The notes under the pieces are model-generated. The model did not search any database, was not told the origin of the DNA, and saw nothing but the letters and a program-made list of their open reading frames with translations. This document shows positions 33,318 through 45,796 of a stretch of 64,000 nucleotides of DNA, in pieces. Numbering within the stretch: position 1 is the first letter of the stretch; each line of letters begins with the position of its first letter. Both the position numbers and the translations under genes were made by a program. The DNA is from Epiperipatus broadwayi. Its lineage: Eukaryota > Onychophora > Udeonychophora > Euonychophora > Peripatidae. The stretch is taken from contig JAQFVV010000207.1 of assembly GCA_028023455.1 (NCBI GenBank), positions 124,001 to 188,000 of the forward strand, read 5' to 3'.

Positions 33318-34437
33318 ATGATAACTAGAAGTGGGAAAAAGCTAATAATAATGGAAGTAAAAAGTTTTGAAGAATTTTTCAATAATAAAGATAGTGAAAT
33401 AGAGATTACTTAAATTAGTAATGAACAAGGATCCTTACAAGTCCTAATGTCTGGGGGGTCTGTAGAAGAAGTTGCACATTTTTCACAAGTTCATATGACA
33501 GAACAAATATTACCTCACACACAAAAAGAAACTGAAGCTATAACAGTACAAAAAAGTGATAAGCATATAGCTCAATTGGTTCAAATGATGAGACATCTAC
33601 AAGTTAGCATGGAAGCAAAGATGGATAATATGGTAACTAAAGCTAATATGAATAATATAAAAGCTGATTTGGTAACCAAAGCTGATATGAATATATAAAA
33701 GCTGATTTGGTAACCAAAGCTGATATGAATAATATAAAAGCTGATTTGGTAACCAAAGCTGATATGAATAATATAAAAGCTGATATGAATAATATAAATG
33801 CTGATATAAATAAAATGAATGCTGATATGAAGGGAGAAATGACTAGAATGAATGATAATATGGTAACTAACGTTGATATGGATAATATGGAAGGGAAATT
33901 AAAAGAAGACATAATTTCTATAAAAGAAGAGTTAAAGAAAGATATTGATAATGTTAAGGAAAAGATGCAAGTAGAAATCAAAGTTGTTGAAACTAAATTG
34001 TTTGAAGAGATAAAACAATTATCATTAGATTTAAATAATATTCAAAGAGATATTGTTGAAAAGAAACAAACTGCCAATGAAGTAGAAAGCCTTCCTGACA
34101 CAAAAGCATCAACAATATCGATGGCAATGAGATCTGTGAATATAATGATAGCATCCAGAACAGATTGCTCTTAGTTCAAATGAATATTTCCGAAGAAAAC
34201 TGTCATGACTATCATTTTCCCATACAGCAGAGCAATGAAGTAGAAGATCATTGCAGCATTACTCAAGTGCTTGAATCTGATCCAAAAATCTTAGAAAAAG
34301 AAGAGGATATGGATCATGTGAAATATAAACTAAATTCTGAGTCTCAGGACTTGAAAGAAACACAGTCAACTGATAATACTGAATGTCTAGATAAATTAAG
34401 ACTTCGGATTTCTTGCACTAATAACCAAGTTAAATCA
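33318..34437 (+). pseudogene. Gag-like coiled-coil protein of element 3
   Basis: First ATG at 33318 (MITRSGKKLIIMEVK), a stop near 33410, then frames 33447-33698, 33707-34174 and 34165-34440. The centre is a long Lys/Asp/Met/Asn-rich coiled coil built from 13-residue repeats (KADMNNIKADLVT). One repeat has lost a base, which shifts the frame at about 33695. Position between leader and integrase tail suggests gag. No capsid-like block or zinc knuckle is recognised, so the assignment rests mainly on location and on the similar coiled-coil start of the gag in element 4. Confidence 0.5.
33631..33830 (+). repeat. 39-bp tandem repeat coding KADMNNIKADLVT
   Basis: Four to five units of AAAGCTGATATGAATAATAT plus AAAAGCTGATTTGGTAACC, one shortened by a base, then variant half units. 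In-frame length (13 codons) apart from the shortened copy. Confidence 0.9.
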
Positions 34438-34444
34438 TGAACTC

Positions 34445-34894
34445 ATGAAACTTGAGATGACTCCATTATCTAAAGATATAATAGATGAATACAACAGTGA
34501 AGTGTATTTTGAGTCAGCCCATCATATTTGTGTTTACTCCCAAAACAAAAGTAAAACATTTCATCAACAAGGTGTTGATAAATTGTATGACAACCATCTG
34601 ATAAGATCATTATCAATGATAATATTTAATGGAAAAGGTTATCTTAATAGAAGGTTTAATTTAGAAGATATGAATGAAGGCAATAGATTTAATTGTCTTA
34701 AGTGTAAATTATGGTGTATGAAGCATCACCATAATCCTGAAGATGAACTAATTATAAAAAGTCTTCAGACAATAATAAAGATATATATAATACAAGCTAA
34801 GAGACAGAAAGTTCACAATTCCATAAGTTGTGTAATACTTATGAAGGTTCCTTCACATTCATTGAACATGTTAATGGATGTGCTTAAAAAGTAA
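34445..34894 (+). CDS. Unrecognised open frame within element 3
   Basis: 149 codons without stop. Not recognised. It has a cysteine/histidine-rich stretch (FNCLKCKLWCMKHHHNPED) and a charged C-terminus. By position it could be a remnant of the gag-pol junction or of a sequence picked up when pol was lost. It is probably non-functional. Confidence 0.3.
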   Translation: MKLEMTPLSKDIIDEYNSEVYFESAHHICVYSQNKSKTFHQQGVDKLYDNHLIRSLSMIIFNGKGYLNRRFNLEDMNEGNRFNCLKCKLWCMKHHHNPEDELIIKSLQTIIKIYIIQAKRQKVHNSISCVILMKVPSHSLNMLMDVLKK

Positions 34895-35309
34895 AGCACA
34901 TATATAAGAAAAGACTTTATGGATTACAACTTTGGGATGTGACAATGGACGTTCGGTAATGATAGAATCCATTAGGCTATTCTTTTAGGAGAATAAATGT
35001 ATATATGTATATAAATAAGTGAAGTAGATATTAATAAAAAATGTATCAAGTTAACCAAAGTATAAAAAATATATACACAGGTTTATTAGAGTACAAGTTA
35101 TGGTTAGTTAAATAAGTAATAATGGTAGATCAATTAAGCATCACGATAATGCAATCTGATGTTGACACTACTAATGCAAGTCCATTATTATATATTTTGA
35201 TATGGATATATATATAAATAAGAGATTTATTTTATATAGCATGATGTTGTTAAATTGTAATAACAATCACCATTAAGCCAATGTACATGCGCTTTGTGGA
35301 TATATATAT
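34895..35309. other. AT-rich spacer of element 3
   Basis: No frame. The missing protease, RT and integrase core would be expected between the gag-like region and 35310, so this may be the deletion scar. Confidence 0.4.
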
Positions 35310-35614
35310 ATGGATACAAGAAAAGATACAGTAAAAGCTTATAAACAACTTGTTAAAAAAAAGGCCAGTCAAAGAAATAAAAATGTGAAGACGATTTCAC
35401 TCAAATTCAAAATTGGGGGTCAAGTTTTTATAAAAACTCCTCAAATTAGTATATCCCAACAGAGCAGATATCAAAAGATTTATCATCGGTATGAAAGACC
35501 TTATAATATCATATAGCAAATAGGTCCCAATGCATTCTGGATAAATATAAAGGGAGACATTAAAGGCACTTACAATACTAGAGCTTTAAAACCCTATTTT
35601 GGTCAAATGAATTA
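35310..35614 (+). pseudogene. Integrase C-terminal remnant of element 3
   Basis: SLKFKIGGQVFIKTP then YQKIYHRYERPYNII, a stop, and NAFWINIKGDIKGTYNTRAL ending KPYF. This is the DNA-binding end of gypsy-type integrase ('F..GD.V.IKTP......KF..RYEGPY.I......N.Y.I'). The HHCC part and DDE core are absent. It shows that the element once carried pol downstream of gag. Confidence 0.75.
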
Positions 35615-36213
35615 ATAATGTTTTACCACATTTTACTTATGTATAAAGTAAAATATTGAAAGAAAAGATCATTTAGAATAGGTAAGGGGCAAAAAAGTTT
35701 TCATTTAAAAGTATATAGGTATATATATGTATAAGGATGTATATAAGTCAAAAATGACATTAATTTTCTTTGATGAGGGTAGGTTAAGCAATTAAAATTA
35801 ATTCTTAGGATACCTGAAAACTAAAATCATTTTAAGAGTTAATCCATGCTGAATGATGGATGTTCTTATGTTTTGGATAGTTCTCAAAAGAGTCCATAAG
35901 TCTTAAAGAAAAGCAGGATGGAGAATACCAAACAAATATGTGTCATCTATAAAAGAGGCACATAACAATAAATCCATTAAATAAAAAGGGGAAGAAAAAG
36001 AAAGAACCCTATATATATGAACCTCCTTGTCCTTCTTATTAAACTGAATGATGTTTAGTATAGAGAAAAAGAAAAGGGTTAGAAAATAAAGTAAATAATA
36101 AGGGTTGATAAAAGCAAGAAAGAAAAACAAGCTCCACAACTTTATATTTAATACATACATTGACACACATTAAGTGTTCAAATTTTAATGGTAAATATAA
36201 AATTTGAACTTTT
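35615..36213. other. 3' untranslated region of element 3
   Basis: No coding content recognised; purine-rich phrases increase toward the PPT. Confidence 0.5.
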
Positions 36214-36227
36214 AAGGAAGGGGGTAA
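36214..36227 (+). promoter_or_regulatory. Polypurine tract of element 3
   Basis: AAGGAAGGGGGTAA ends exactly at the 3' LTR start. Confidence 0.85.
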
Positions 36228-38165
36228 TGTGAGAGTACCATATGAGCCTCACCTAAAACAATTTGTGTTTTTTTGTGAATTTAACTGTGCCTATATCAAA
36301 TCAACAGATATAAATAACTTACACCTATCTTAAGCTTTTCATGTATCAGCTATATACATAAACTAGTTAGTATTAAAAGAATAATTCTAAAAATGAATAA
36401 TTCTAATTTGTTTATACACACACATAAATAAATGTTTCCAACTAATAGTATTTTTTATTAACCAAAACTTGACATTTGACAAAGCCTTAAGTCAACATTG
36501 CATTTTTATCAGTTGAAACAAAGGAAATAAACGTTTGGGGTTCATTACAAATTGTATATTTTAAACAATAGAGCATGAGCATGATTATGTGATATGCTTG
36601 CAGAAATTAATCCAGTATAAAAACGAACTAATATTGTTATAACAATAATCTTCTATTTAGTTATCAAGGCAAGAACTACGTCTGTAAATTTAAATGTGTT
36701 CGAATTTAGAACACATTTAAGAAAAAAAGAAGATTCAATACTTTAATTACTTTCTTCAAGTAATTAATTTACTGCCTTTTAATAGTATAAAGAACTATAA
36801 AAAAATAATCATTGAAATTGACAAGGTTATAAGAGCTATCAACATCTTCAAAATGAGTTTTCAAAATATATATTTAAGAAGACAAAAATTTATAAAGATG
36901 ATCTCTGGCTAGACAATTTATGCCAAGGATTTCTGCTGATGTTTTAAACCTGAACATATAAATTTATTCCTACTTAATCAATGCCTAAAATATAATCGTC
37001 CTAATTCTCATTTAAAAAGCTGCCTTAATATTGGAGTATTATTTGAAGAAGATGTTAAATATTTTATTACGCAAATATTTAAAGAATGAATATCTGGATT
37101 GCCTCTTCGAAGGATGATCAATGAACTTTATGTTTCAACATTCATCGTCATTTTATTTCATCTAAGGAGGGATATAAAACCGTTATTCTTTGTCATCTTG
37201 GATTACTTCATTGTGTATTTTAATAAGCCTTAAACTTTATTTCCTTTGTGGATAATTATATTTACTTAGAAAAATTACTTCGTATATTAAAGTGGAGAAC
37301 TGATAAGATGAACACTTTATTTTTTTTATTTATTTAATAAAATTTAGATGTTGATATTTTGATATATACTCTGATGGAAATGACAGCTGACTAAGGTAAA
37401 CATTTTTAAATTATTTCAATTTGGAAGTAAGTTTTATTATATTCCAAATTGAATCTTACATGACAATTAACATAATATATTTTTAAACATACATAACTAA
37501 TATCAGAATACATTCTATTATTAATCTAGTGTGAATGGATGTTATCGTATATAGACATATAACACACACTGAATCATTTTAATGACACAATAGATAGATT
37601 TATAATGTATCATGTGTATTATTTATTATACGCATGATTTTAAATTATATATATATATATAAAAATGATTACATTTTTTTTTAATATTAAATAATTTACT
37701 AGTGTATATATATAAGCACAGATTATAATTCTAAATTTTAATGTTTTTATGTGATAATATTTTTGTTTTTTATTACGGATTAAAATGTGTTAAACTTGAT
37801 TTTAAAATTAAACAGGTCTCATTTGTTTATTTTATTTAGTCATTTTATAAAACCAATAATTATAAATATACATACTCATGCATATATATGTTAAATCAAC
37901 TTAATGATTTAATATTTATAAAGAAGTTATATATAGCTTATACTAAATTTATCATTACTATGGGATACTTGTGGAAATGCCTGGAGAGAGTCAATTGCAA
38001 TTTCTACTCTGAGCTCGAATTCCGAGAGTAACCAGGTTATTAATAGAAAAGTGAATTGGATTATATTTTAAATAACATCATCCATGGCATTCTATAAGAA
38101 GACTCAAAGTCTGACTATAGTTAGATGTGACTTCCTTGAGTCCTGAAAAGGATCGTCCCATTATA
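36228..38165 (+). repeat. 3' LTR of element 3 (about 1938 bp)
   Basis: Collinear with the 5' LTR from TGTGAGAGTACC to CCCATTATA; the final CA is lost or merged with the TA-rich flank. TATAAAA at about 37173 and both inverted repeats (36691-36719 and about 37415-37453) are kept. Differences from the 5' LTR are mostly transitions. Confidence 0.93.
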
Positions 38166-38369
38166 ATATATATACTTTAATTTTATAAAACTATATATAT
38201 ATATTAAGTTTTAGGAAACTAAAGTAAGACTCCAGAACAATTGAAATATAAGATTGTGTGTGTACGTATATACAATAAAAAAAATTTTTGCTGAAAGTTT
38301 TCAAAGTCAAGTGGATGAATTGCATTTATAGAAGATATTATGGCAAAATAATGGAACTGGTGGATTAAG

Positions 38370-38755
38370 TAATATTCGTAATTTTAATAGATGTGTTTAA
38401 CTTTCTTTGAAGATCTGAGATTTGGACACTTAAGAGCAATATAGGTACTTTAAAGAACTTGCTAATGTAAGAAAATATATATGTTGGAAAATACAGAATG
38501 GGAGTAAAAACAATATAAATGGATGAGAGAACAAACATCTATCATTAATATCATTCAAAAAATAATAAAATGAAATGAATCTGGACCAGAAATATAACTA
38601 GAAAAGATGGTAATAGGTGAAATATTGAAATCTTAAACTAATGAAGTCTCTGGTGTAATATAAGGAACGGTACATCAGAAAAATTTGATTAATCTTTGAA
38701 AAACTTTTATTCTACAATGGAATGATTATGCTTCAAAATGATGATGAAGATTTAT
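38370..38755 (+). pseudogene. Highly decayed RTE LINE 3' end
   Basis: Order of phrases as in copy C: GATCTGAGATTTGGACACTT, AATATAGGTACTTTAAAGAA, GAGAGAACAAACATCT, AAATGAAATGAATCTGGACC, AACTAGAAAAGATGGTAATA, and a tail AAAATGATGATGAAG. Coding capacity is gone. Much older than copies A-C. Confidence 0.65.
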
Positions 38756-40494
38756 GTTTATGAAAAACAAAAAGAGTCCACAGCTTTTGTGATTTAATAA
38801 TTGTTTTTTACATTATTTTTGACATATTTATTTATTATTACTTTCTCTTTTACATTTTTTGATCTTTCATAGGAAAGGGATTCCATTCCATACAGATTAA
38901 AGTAGAGAAATTTTGATGGCTTCCAGCAGGAAGATAAGACTGAGAATGGAATGCAATGTGCAGCAACAACTAGACCACCAAATTGATGTGACATATCATA
39001 TAAAAGCATTAGAAAATTTTTATTCTAGGATATTTTTTAAAATAATAAAATTAAATAGAAAAATCAAAAGACCAATGAATATATATTCAATTGCTGAATG
39101 TGTTCTTATCAAGCGTTTTAATAAAATTACACCACTATTAGATTGTGTAGATAAAATGATGTATGATAACATAATTTCCATGGTAGTATTTTAAAATGAA
39201 GCTGGCCATGATTTTTTTTTATAAAAGAAGCAGATATCAATGCTACATAAATATTGATTGATTGGATGATGTGTCAAAAGTCAGAGACATAGTATCAACG
39301 TTTTTAGTAAGAAAAGGTTAATATGGAGCAGACTAGACAGCATTACATACATTCAGTTAGCATTTGTAAATGAATATAATCATTCCAACTCAAAGGCATA
39401 AAAGAAAAGAAAAAAAGCTTGCTCTAGAATCATTCTTTATGATGACAATATAAAACAATCTGTGAACCACAGGTATGTCCACTTAAAGAATATACTGATC
39501 TATTTTTCTGTTTATTTGTTGTGACTCAAACTTTTTATTTCTTTAGAAGAAGACTTTTCTTTTTAGAATACTTCAACATTACATATAACTATAGCTCTCC
39601 AATGTATTCTCTACTGTATCTTCTCAATGGAAATGATGCCTTTTCTTTACAATGTAATCATTATAAGTATGCTGTAGTTCTTTGTAAACACCATTGTAGA
39701 ATGTCATTAATTATTTATTCATTTTACATATCCAATCTAGTGAAGGTATACTTTTATGATAGTGGGCTTTTTAATATCACATCCACAATGTTGAAGAACC
39801 ATATTAATTAGTTTATGGTCATCCCATTATATTTTTAAAATTCTATAGACTATTCTTAATTGAATCTTTTCTAATGTCTTTATATTGTATCTAGGAGGAT
39901 ATCTAAATCTCATTTTTCTTCAATTTATTTACATAAAAAAAACAGTTCTATATATGATTAATTTGTTGCAACAGTTGTTGTTTTTTTGTGACTTAATTTG
40001 TAACAAACCAAGAATATTAATAAATATTTGCTGCATCTCAACATCGCAATCCACTATTCTATTTATAAAACTGAAAAAAAAAAATATTTAAATTGATTTA
40101 CATTCCCAAGTTGATGACTATTCCAACTAAATTCTGAGGAAATTTCTTCATCGCTGGCTAATAAAAAACTTAGATTTTTGAAAACATTAATTATTAAACC
40201 AAAATCTTTATATATTGCATTCAAAACTGACGAATGTAATGCTATAATCAGCATACTGTAAATTTAGAGTCCAAAATGTTCAATAAATCATATTAAAAGT
40301 TCCATCGTTAAAACCGTTTAATATCTTGAGTTACGCTTTCTTAAGCAGCCTATAAACAATATAGAAGGTCAAAATAAACTGATTAATAATACCCTTGCAT
40401 GTTCTTGGTTTGCATCTTTATATTAAAATTATTATTGTTGTTACTATTATTAATAGTAGTTATATTTTGTCTGTCTACTTTTTTTTCCATATGT
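38756..40494. other. AT-rich DNA, no gene seen
   Basis: Several frames of 60-96 codons, all Phe/Tyr/Ile-rich and without motif; I regard them as chance. Confidence 0.5.
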
Positions 40495-40582
40495 CATAGC
40501 ATCGGCCGGGACGCGAACGCATAACCGTCTGCAACCAACTACTTGCTTGCAAGGCGGCTGCGAAGACCTCTCGGCTAACAAC
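40495..40582 (-). repeat. tRNA-like sequence on minus strand (SINE head or relic)
   Basis: Minus strand reads GTTAGCCGAGAGGTCTTCG (class II tRNA-like A box, GCCGAGAGGTC) and later GCGTTCGCGTCCCGG (B box-like). It is a sharp GC-rich island in AT-rich DNA. Stems are incomplete: the T stem does not pair well. A tRNA-derived SINE is more likely than a tRNA gene. Confidence 0.45.
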
Positions 40583-41474
40583 GCTTGTTTTGTTTTTGGA
40601 ATTTGTAAAGATCGTTCTTCTTTGTGAATGATTGCTGGCTGCTAATTTTTTTTCTGATTCGGAGTAAAGTGGTTGTATTTAATGTCCATCCCATTATTTG
40701 TCACTATATAATAAACTCAGAGATGATCTTACAACTTGACTGTTTTTGGTAACATCATAAGCTATTTACATAACCTTCAAAAAAAAATGATTCCATTCCC
40801 CGCTACCTTCACACAGTTCCATTATTTTTTGGTTTTCAGAATCACTCATGATTTGGCTAAAACATTGGTCATGACCATGTTTGTTCATATATATAATAAA
40901 ATGTCAATAAAATGATTTTATATAATCTGTAAAAGGTTTTTGTTTGATTAAAAGAAAAAGAAAAATCATTAGTTTATCAATATAGTATCTGTAGGTGTCC
41001 ATAAAGAATCATTTGACTGTAAAATAAAATAAAAATATAAAATCTTTGTTATTACCATGACAACCATCAGGAAGAGCAATAAATCACGCCAATAATTAAC
41101 AAGTTCTTAACAACTAAAGCGATTAAAATTCATAGGCATAAAATTTAAATAATCAAATAAAAAAATATGAATGAGATTGTGTAAAACTATAAAACTGGTG
41201 GAAATTAATAATGAAATTTAAAATTGTATAGTTTATAATTTCATTACGAAAAAAAACGTTACTTCTTTATTTTATTCTATTATTTCTACTTTCAGTTCTA
41301 CAATTTACTATAACACGCCTGTCTGTCTGTCTGTACATACAATAGCCCCACATAAAGTGAAAGATAAGATTCGTTGCTGTTTCTTTTTAGTTTGCATTTT
41401 ATTGTTACTTATAAAATGTTTTGTTCTGATTTATTTACGTAATAATTCTAATTATAGAATATTTGAATAGAGTC

Positions 41475-41650
41475 TTTCAAGCTCTCTTTACCTTTCCACT
41501 CTCTCATACAACCAATAGTATGACCACACCCATGTGGAAAACATAAATAATCACCAGCATACTATCTTGTTCACATGCGTAATCACGTGTATCGGTTGTA
41601 TGAGATAGAGTGGATAGCTAGAGGGAGCTTGAAAATCTGGGTTCAAATCC
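41475..41650. repeat. Fold-back with tRNA-like B box
   Basis: Arms TTTCAAGCTCTCTTTACC... (41475-41513) and its near complement (41594-41635). GGTTCAAATCC, a perfect B box, at 41640-41650 follows the right arm, whose TGGATAGCTAGAGGGAG part resembles a D-arm region. It seems to be an inverted duplicate of a small tRNA-derived repeat. Confidence 0.5.
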
Positions 41651-43474
41651 GCTGTAATTGTGATTAAATTCCAGGTATATGAAGTATATCTGTATTTAAA
41701 ATATTATGTAATAATTATTTTTGATTTAAACCTTAATATTAGATGTAAAAAATAAATAAATAATCAAAATGATTATTGCCCAGGAGGGTTACGTTTAAGC
41801 ATCAAAAATAACAAGCTAATCTAAGACTCACTAACCCTTAGCTCTTGTAACAATATATATATAGGTGAAGGATTACATAAAATAAACCTTAAATCGCCAT
41901 TTCTCGGTCACTCAAAGCAGGTTTTGTCCATCAGATTTTCCAGTTGCCTATGCATTAGGGCATTTTTTGACATTATTGTTTTGTTTTTTTTTATCCTACA
42001 AATATCAACTAATTTATTATAAAATGAATGGTTTGTTGAATTTTTCTTTGGCCAGCTACCAGAAATATTTTTAAGCCTATTTGTAACTTGGTAAAAAAAA
42101 AAAATTCCCTTGCAATTCGAATGCAGAATATGATTTTGTTAAGAATTTAAGTCTTATATGTATCATTTAATAATTAGAAGAATTATTATGAAGCAAAAAT
42201 TTAACTTTAAAGTATACTTCAGGTCATCCCAGATTTTCTACATATGTATGTGGAAGACAAATTCTTCTCTGGAAATTTATAAAAGTTTCCGGCAGATAAG
42301 ACAAAGCTATATTTCAAACACACATAATCATTCCAAATCGCATGTTTCATAAGTCATCTATTACTAAATGTTATATGTTCTGTAATGTCGGATTTTTTTC
42401 TGTAGAGAATAAACTTTATTTGTACATGAATGTTCACTGAAGCTAATATTGTTCAACCCGATCTTTTTGGAAAAGTAATTCAATAGATTGACCTTTAAAA
42501 ATGAATTATTTTTTTTTTACTTAAAGAAAATAACTGTTCTCTTTATGACTTCAATTTCCAAAACATTTTTTTAAATATTTAGAATCAAACTTTTTTTTTG
42601 TACTTTATAATAACTTTTTTCAGAAAACGGAAAAAAATTTTGCTGTTGCAGTTAGTCACTTAATGATGTTTTATTGTTTCAGTTTTATTTGTTAGTTTCA
42701 AATTATTTTATCGTTCTTTTCTTCATTTACTAACAAGCTTTTAATATTAGGCAAATTAATAAAAAATAAGTTATTCAAAAGTAGTAACAATATCATATGC
42801 TTATTTACACATTTCCAAATGCATTTTTCTCTCCAGAGCCATCTATTTTAAGTTTTAGTAATCTCTTGACACCAAATAGTAAGGTATGTACTTTCTACCA
42901 ATGATTTATTCTGGATTTAAAAACTTAGTTTAAACTAAAAAAAGTTCGGGATATTTAAATAAAAGATATTTGTTCTATAAATAAGTGCATTCAATCATAC
43001 TTTGCTAATGAAATCCATCTAGAAAAGGAGAATGTATAGGACTTGACCACCTGGTGTCCATTGATTATTCAAACCATACTGTAGAGGTTTTAGAATAAGT
43101 GCAGATAAATACTATTTGCAACTTGAAAGTAATATTAGATAATTTAATTGTTTCAAAGTATTAGAAAAGCAATGAACCAAATAAAACAAAACATCGAAAT
43201 CATTTATAACATTTTTTTTTTTTTGGGGGGGGGGGGTTAAAAATATATGTTTTAAACAACTTTGTAACATTTGTTTTAGCATATGTTTCTGAATCATTTA
43301 TTATTGAAATATAAACTACAAACAACAAATTAGGAATTTTTTTTTTTTAAAAAAAAGTGATGAATAGATAAAGCTCAAATTAACACAATTAATTAAAAAA
43401 ATACATTTAACAAATTTCTAGAAAAATAACAATTATTAAAAAAAATGGATTAGATTTCATATTAATTTATAGGT
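41651..43474. other. AT-rich DNA, no gene seen
   Basis: Homopolymer stretch T/G near 43210-43236. No frame of interest. Confidence 0.5.
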
Positions 43475-43919
43475 TGCTATGTCTGAGGGTTTCTCTCTTT
43501 TAGCAACCAGTCAGAAAGCGTAAAATAATTTAAGCACACAATTTAGTTTATATACAAATTTTAATAACGTATAAATATAACAAATCACTAAAATATTTAC
43601 ACATCTAATAAACACTTAATTTAATCTTAGCAAAGTTCAACTAGTTATTTAAAAATTAATCCATACATATATTTCACTTTACCATTTCCATTATGGCTTC
43701 TTCTTGGAGTCTTATATTTATCCAAGGCATTAGACTAAACTGCACGAAGAAACCAGGACACAAGAGAGAGAAAACAGTTCTCCTCGCTATTTATATTTGA
43801 ACACCATCGGTCACTTCTGTCCGGACCAGATAAATGATAGTAGCACTCTCTTTACATTTATTTAGCAGAGTCTCACTATAAGCAGGTATGTATTTTATGT
43901 TATACCTTCATACATAGCA
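43475..43919 (-). repeat. 3' LTR of gypsy 2
   Basis: Left end in the window, 3' LTR in element sense. Minus strand has TATAAATAG at about 43795-43787. Confidence 0.95.
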
Positions 43920-43932
43920 CTCCTCCCCTTAC
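43920..43932 (-). promoter_or_regulatory. Polypurine tract of gypsy 2
   Basis: Minus strand reads AAGGGGAGGAG directly before the LTR start TGCTATG. Confidence 0.8.
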
Positions 43933-44235
43933 TCTGGAAATAAATGGGCTTTAACTACAAACATAGTCTTTAAATTTAACAGGTGGGTGACATGCTCTGG
44001 AAACTCTTGGTGTTTTTAACCCTTCTTGCACTGGGTCACATGGTATATTCTCCAGCTCTTTATCCTTCAAAGTATTTTCACTCAATACATTTTCCAGATT
44101 AGTTTCATCTCCATGTTCTTCTTTTATTTTTGTATCAGATGGGGTTTCAAACTCGTCCTCTGATGTAGGGTTTGCCCAGTGGTGGTGAAGGTGATTTAGG
44201 TGTTTTCTAAATGACTTTCCATTTTGTAACTCTAC

Positions 44236-45000
44236 CTATTGAATTTGCTTTGACAGTAGCTGTTTTACAATTCTTGGGATCCATTTACATTTCAACACAT
44301 CATATATCCAAATGTTTTCACCAGGTAGCAATTTATCCGACGAGAAATTTCTGTTTTTATGCTTTTCTGGCAAAAGTTGTGATAGATGTATCTGGCACTT
44401 CTGATGCATTAACAACTCTGCTGGTGTTTTCTCCATTGCTGTAATCAGTGAGAAATGCTGTGAGTACATGGCTTGCGCTAAAGCATCCATCATGTTCACT
44501 AATTTTAATTACTTTAGGATATTCTTTAAATGTTGCACTCCTTGCTCAGATATACCATTGCTCTCTTGGTGATATGGTGATGTAAGAATATGCTTTATTC
44601 CTCTGTCACTCAGGAAATCCTTTAATTTTGTTGATGTAAATACAGAACCATTATCAGTCACAACAGTTTCTGGGTAACTATGGGTAACAAACACTTCACT
44701 TAGAACATGGATTATACTCTCAGCACTGGTATCTTTATCCAGCCTGTATTCAGTACAATGTGAAAATGCATATACCACTAACAATATCATGTATAACATG
44801 ATCCATATCAACTCGTGACCATAAGGCAGAAGGTGTTTTCCATATTTCAAACTATTTCAGAGGCAGTTTAGTTATTTGTTGGCAGGTTATGCATTCTTTC
44901 ATGTTCTCAATATTCTTTGTCAAGTTTGGCCATCATACATATGATATAGCCATAGCTTTTATATGCACTACTCCTAGGTGTCCTTTATGCAATAACTTTA
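44236..45000 (-). pseudogene. Integrase of gypsy 2
   Basis: HHCC zinc part: LLHKGHLGVVHIKAM (44990-44945), a stop where a Trp is usual, then KECITCQQ. Core: the first catalytic D of the usual 'VVDAFS' is Y here (VVYAFSHCTEYR); VTDNGSVFTS has the second D; YHQESNGISEQ keeps the E. KTPAELLMHQK and KWIPRIVKQ of the C-terminus follow after a frameshift near 44505. It would insert the DNA copy; the missing first Asp and the frameshifts make it inactive. Confidence 0.9.
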
Positions 45001-45796
45001 AGATTTTGGCTTTGCCCTCAGCAGGCACTAGAACACAATTGTTGTTTAATATGCATCCATTACACACAGACAATCCTTCTCTGGCAATGCAAATTGCCTG
45101 ATTTAATTCACTGGGGCATCTAGATGGCAAACTCATTTTTATCCAATTTATCACCCTCTGGTATCCTTTGACAATTTTAGTCCAGTCTGCTATGACTTTG
45201 CTATTTATCACTTCTGATTTTAGAGCATCAATGTAATTTATCTTCTTTATTTCATATCTATTTTCCTTAACATCTGGTAATCTTGACACTGCATCAGCAT
45301 GGCTGATTCTTTTTCCAGGTTTATATATTAACATAAAATCATAATGTGATAAAATCTCTACCCACCGTAATATATGTGCACTTGATAATTTATATAGATT
45401 TTTTACACAGCCAAAAATCCCTGTTAGAGAATGATAGTCAGTATAGATTGTAAATTTGCATCCATACACATATTGGTAGAACATCTTTACTGTGAAAACC
45501 ACTGCCAAAGCTTCTTTATTCACCTGACTATAGTTTTTTTCAGCTGGTGATAGCACTCTCAAAGCAATAGGACATTCACTTTTACAACCTGGATGAGTGA
45601 GAACAACTCCCACACTGTATTCCAATGTGTCCACAGTAATACATAATTCCAAGTCATTTCTATAATGCACTAATAGACTTTCTGCTGTCAGTAAGTACTT
45701 GGCTGTTTCAAAAGCTTTATTTTGTTCTGCATTCCATACCCAACATTGTTTTTTCTTTAATAATACATAAAGTGGTGTCAACACATGATTTTCCAA
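44933..45796 (-). pseudogene. RNase H to integrase N-terminus frame of gypsy 2 pol
   Basis: 287-codon open frame, the longest intact pol stretch in the element. PLYVLLKKKQCWVWNAEQ, then RNase H blocks: CITVDTLEYSVGVVLTH (expected CDAS is VDTL, D kept), VLSPAEKNYSQVNKEALAV and FTIYTDYHSLTGIF, then the tether (LRWVEILSHYDFMLIYKPGK, HADAVSRLPD) and the start of the integrase zinc part at the end. Order and spacing are those of Ty3/gypsy. Confidence 0.92.

Larger units (their letters stand above)
28818..38165 (+). mobile_element. Long-LTR gypsy-type element 3, most of pol missing
   Basis: 9348 bp with LTRs of 1947 and about 1938 bp, a PBS right after the 5' LTR, a gag-like region with tandem repeats, an integrase C-terminal remnant and a PPT before the 3' LTR. 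Protease, RT, RNase H and the integrase core are not found. An RTE LINE (31665-33073) is nested in the leader. Flanks are both TA-rich (ATATAT), as expected for a target duplication but not diagnostic. Confidence 0.85.

Noticed and set aside
33643-33981. Minus-strand frame with repeated FILFISA units
   Set aside because: Antisense translation of the 39-bp tandem repeat of element 3.
39521-40091. Phe/Tyr-rich frames that could be membrane peptides
   Set aside because: Composition reflects AT-richness; no start context, no homologous motif, no conserved neighbour.
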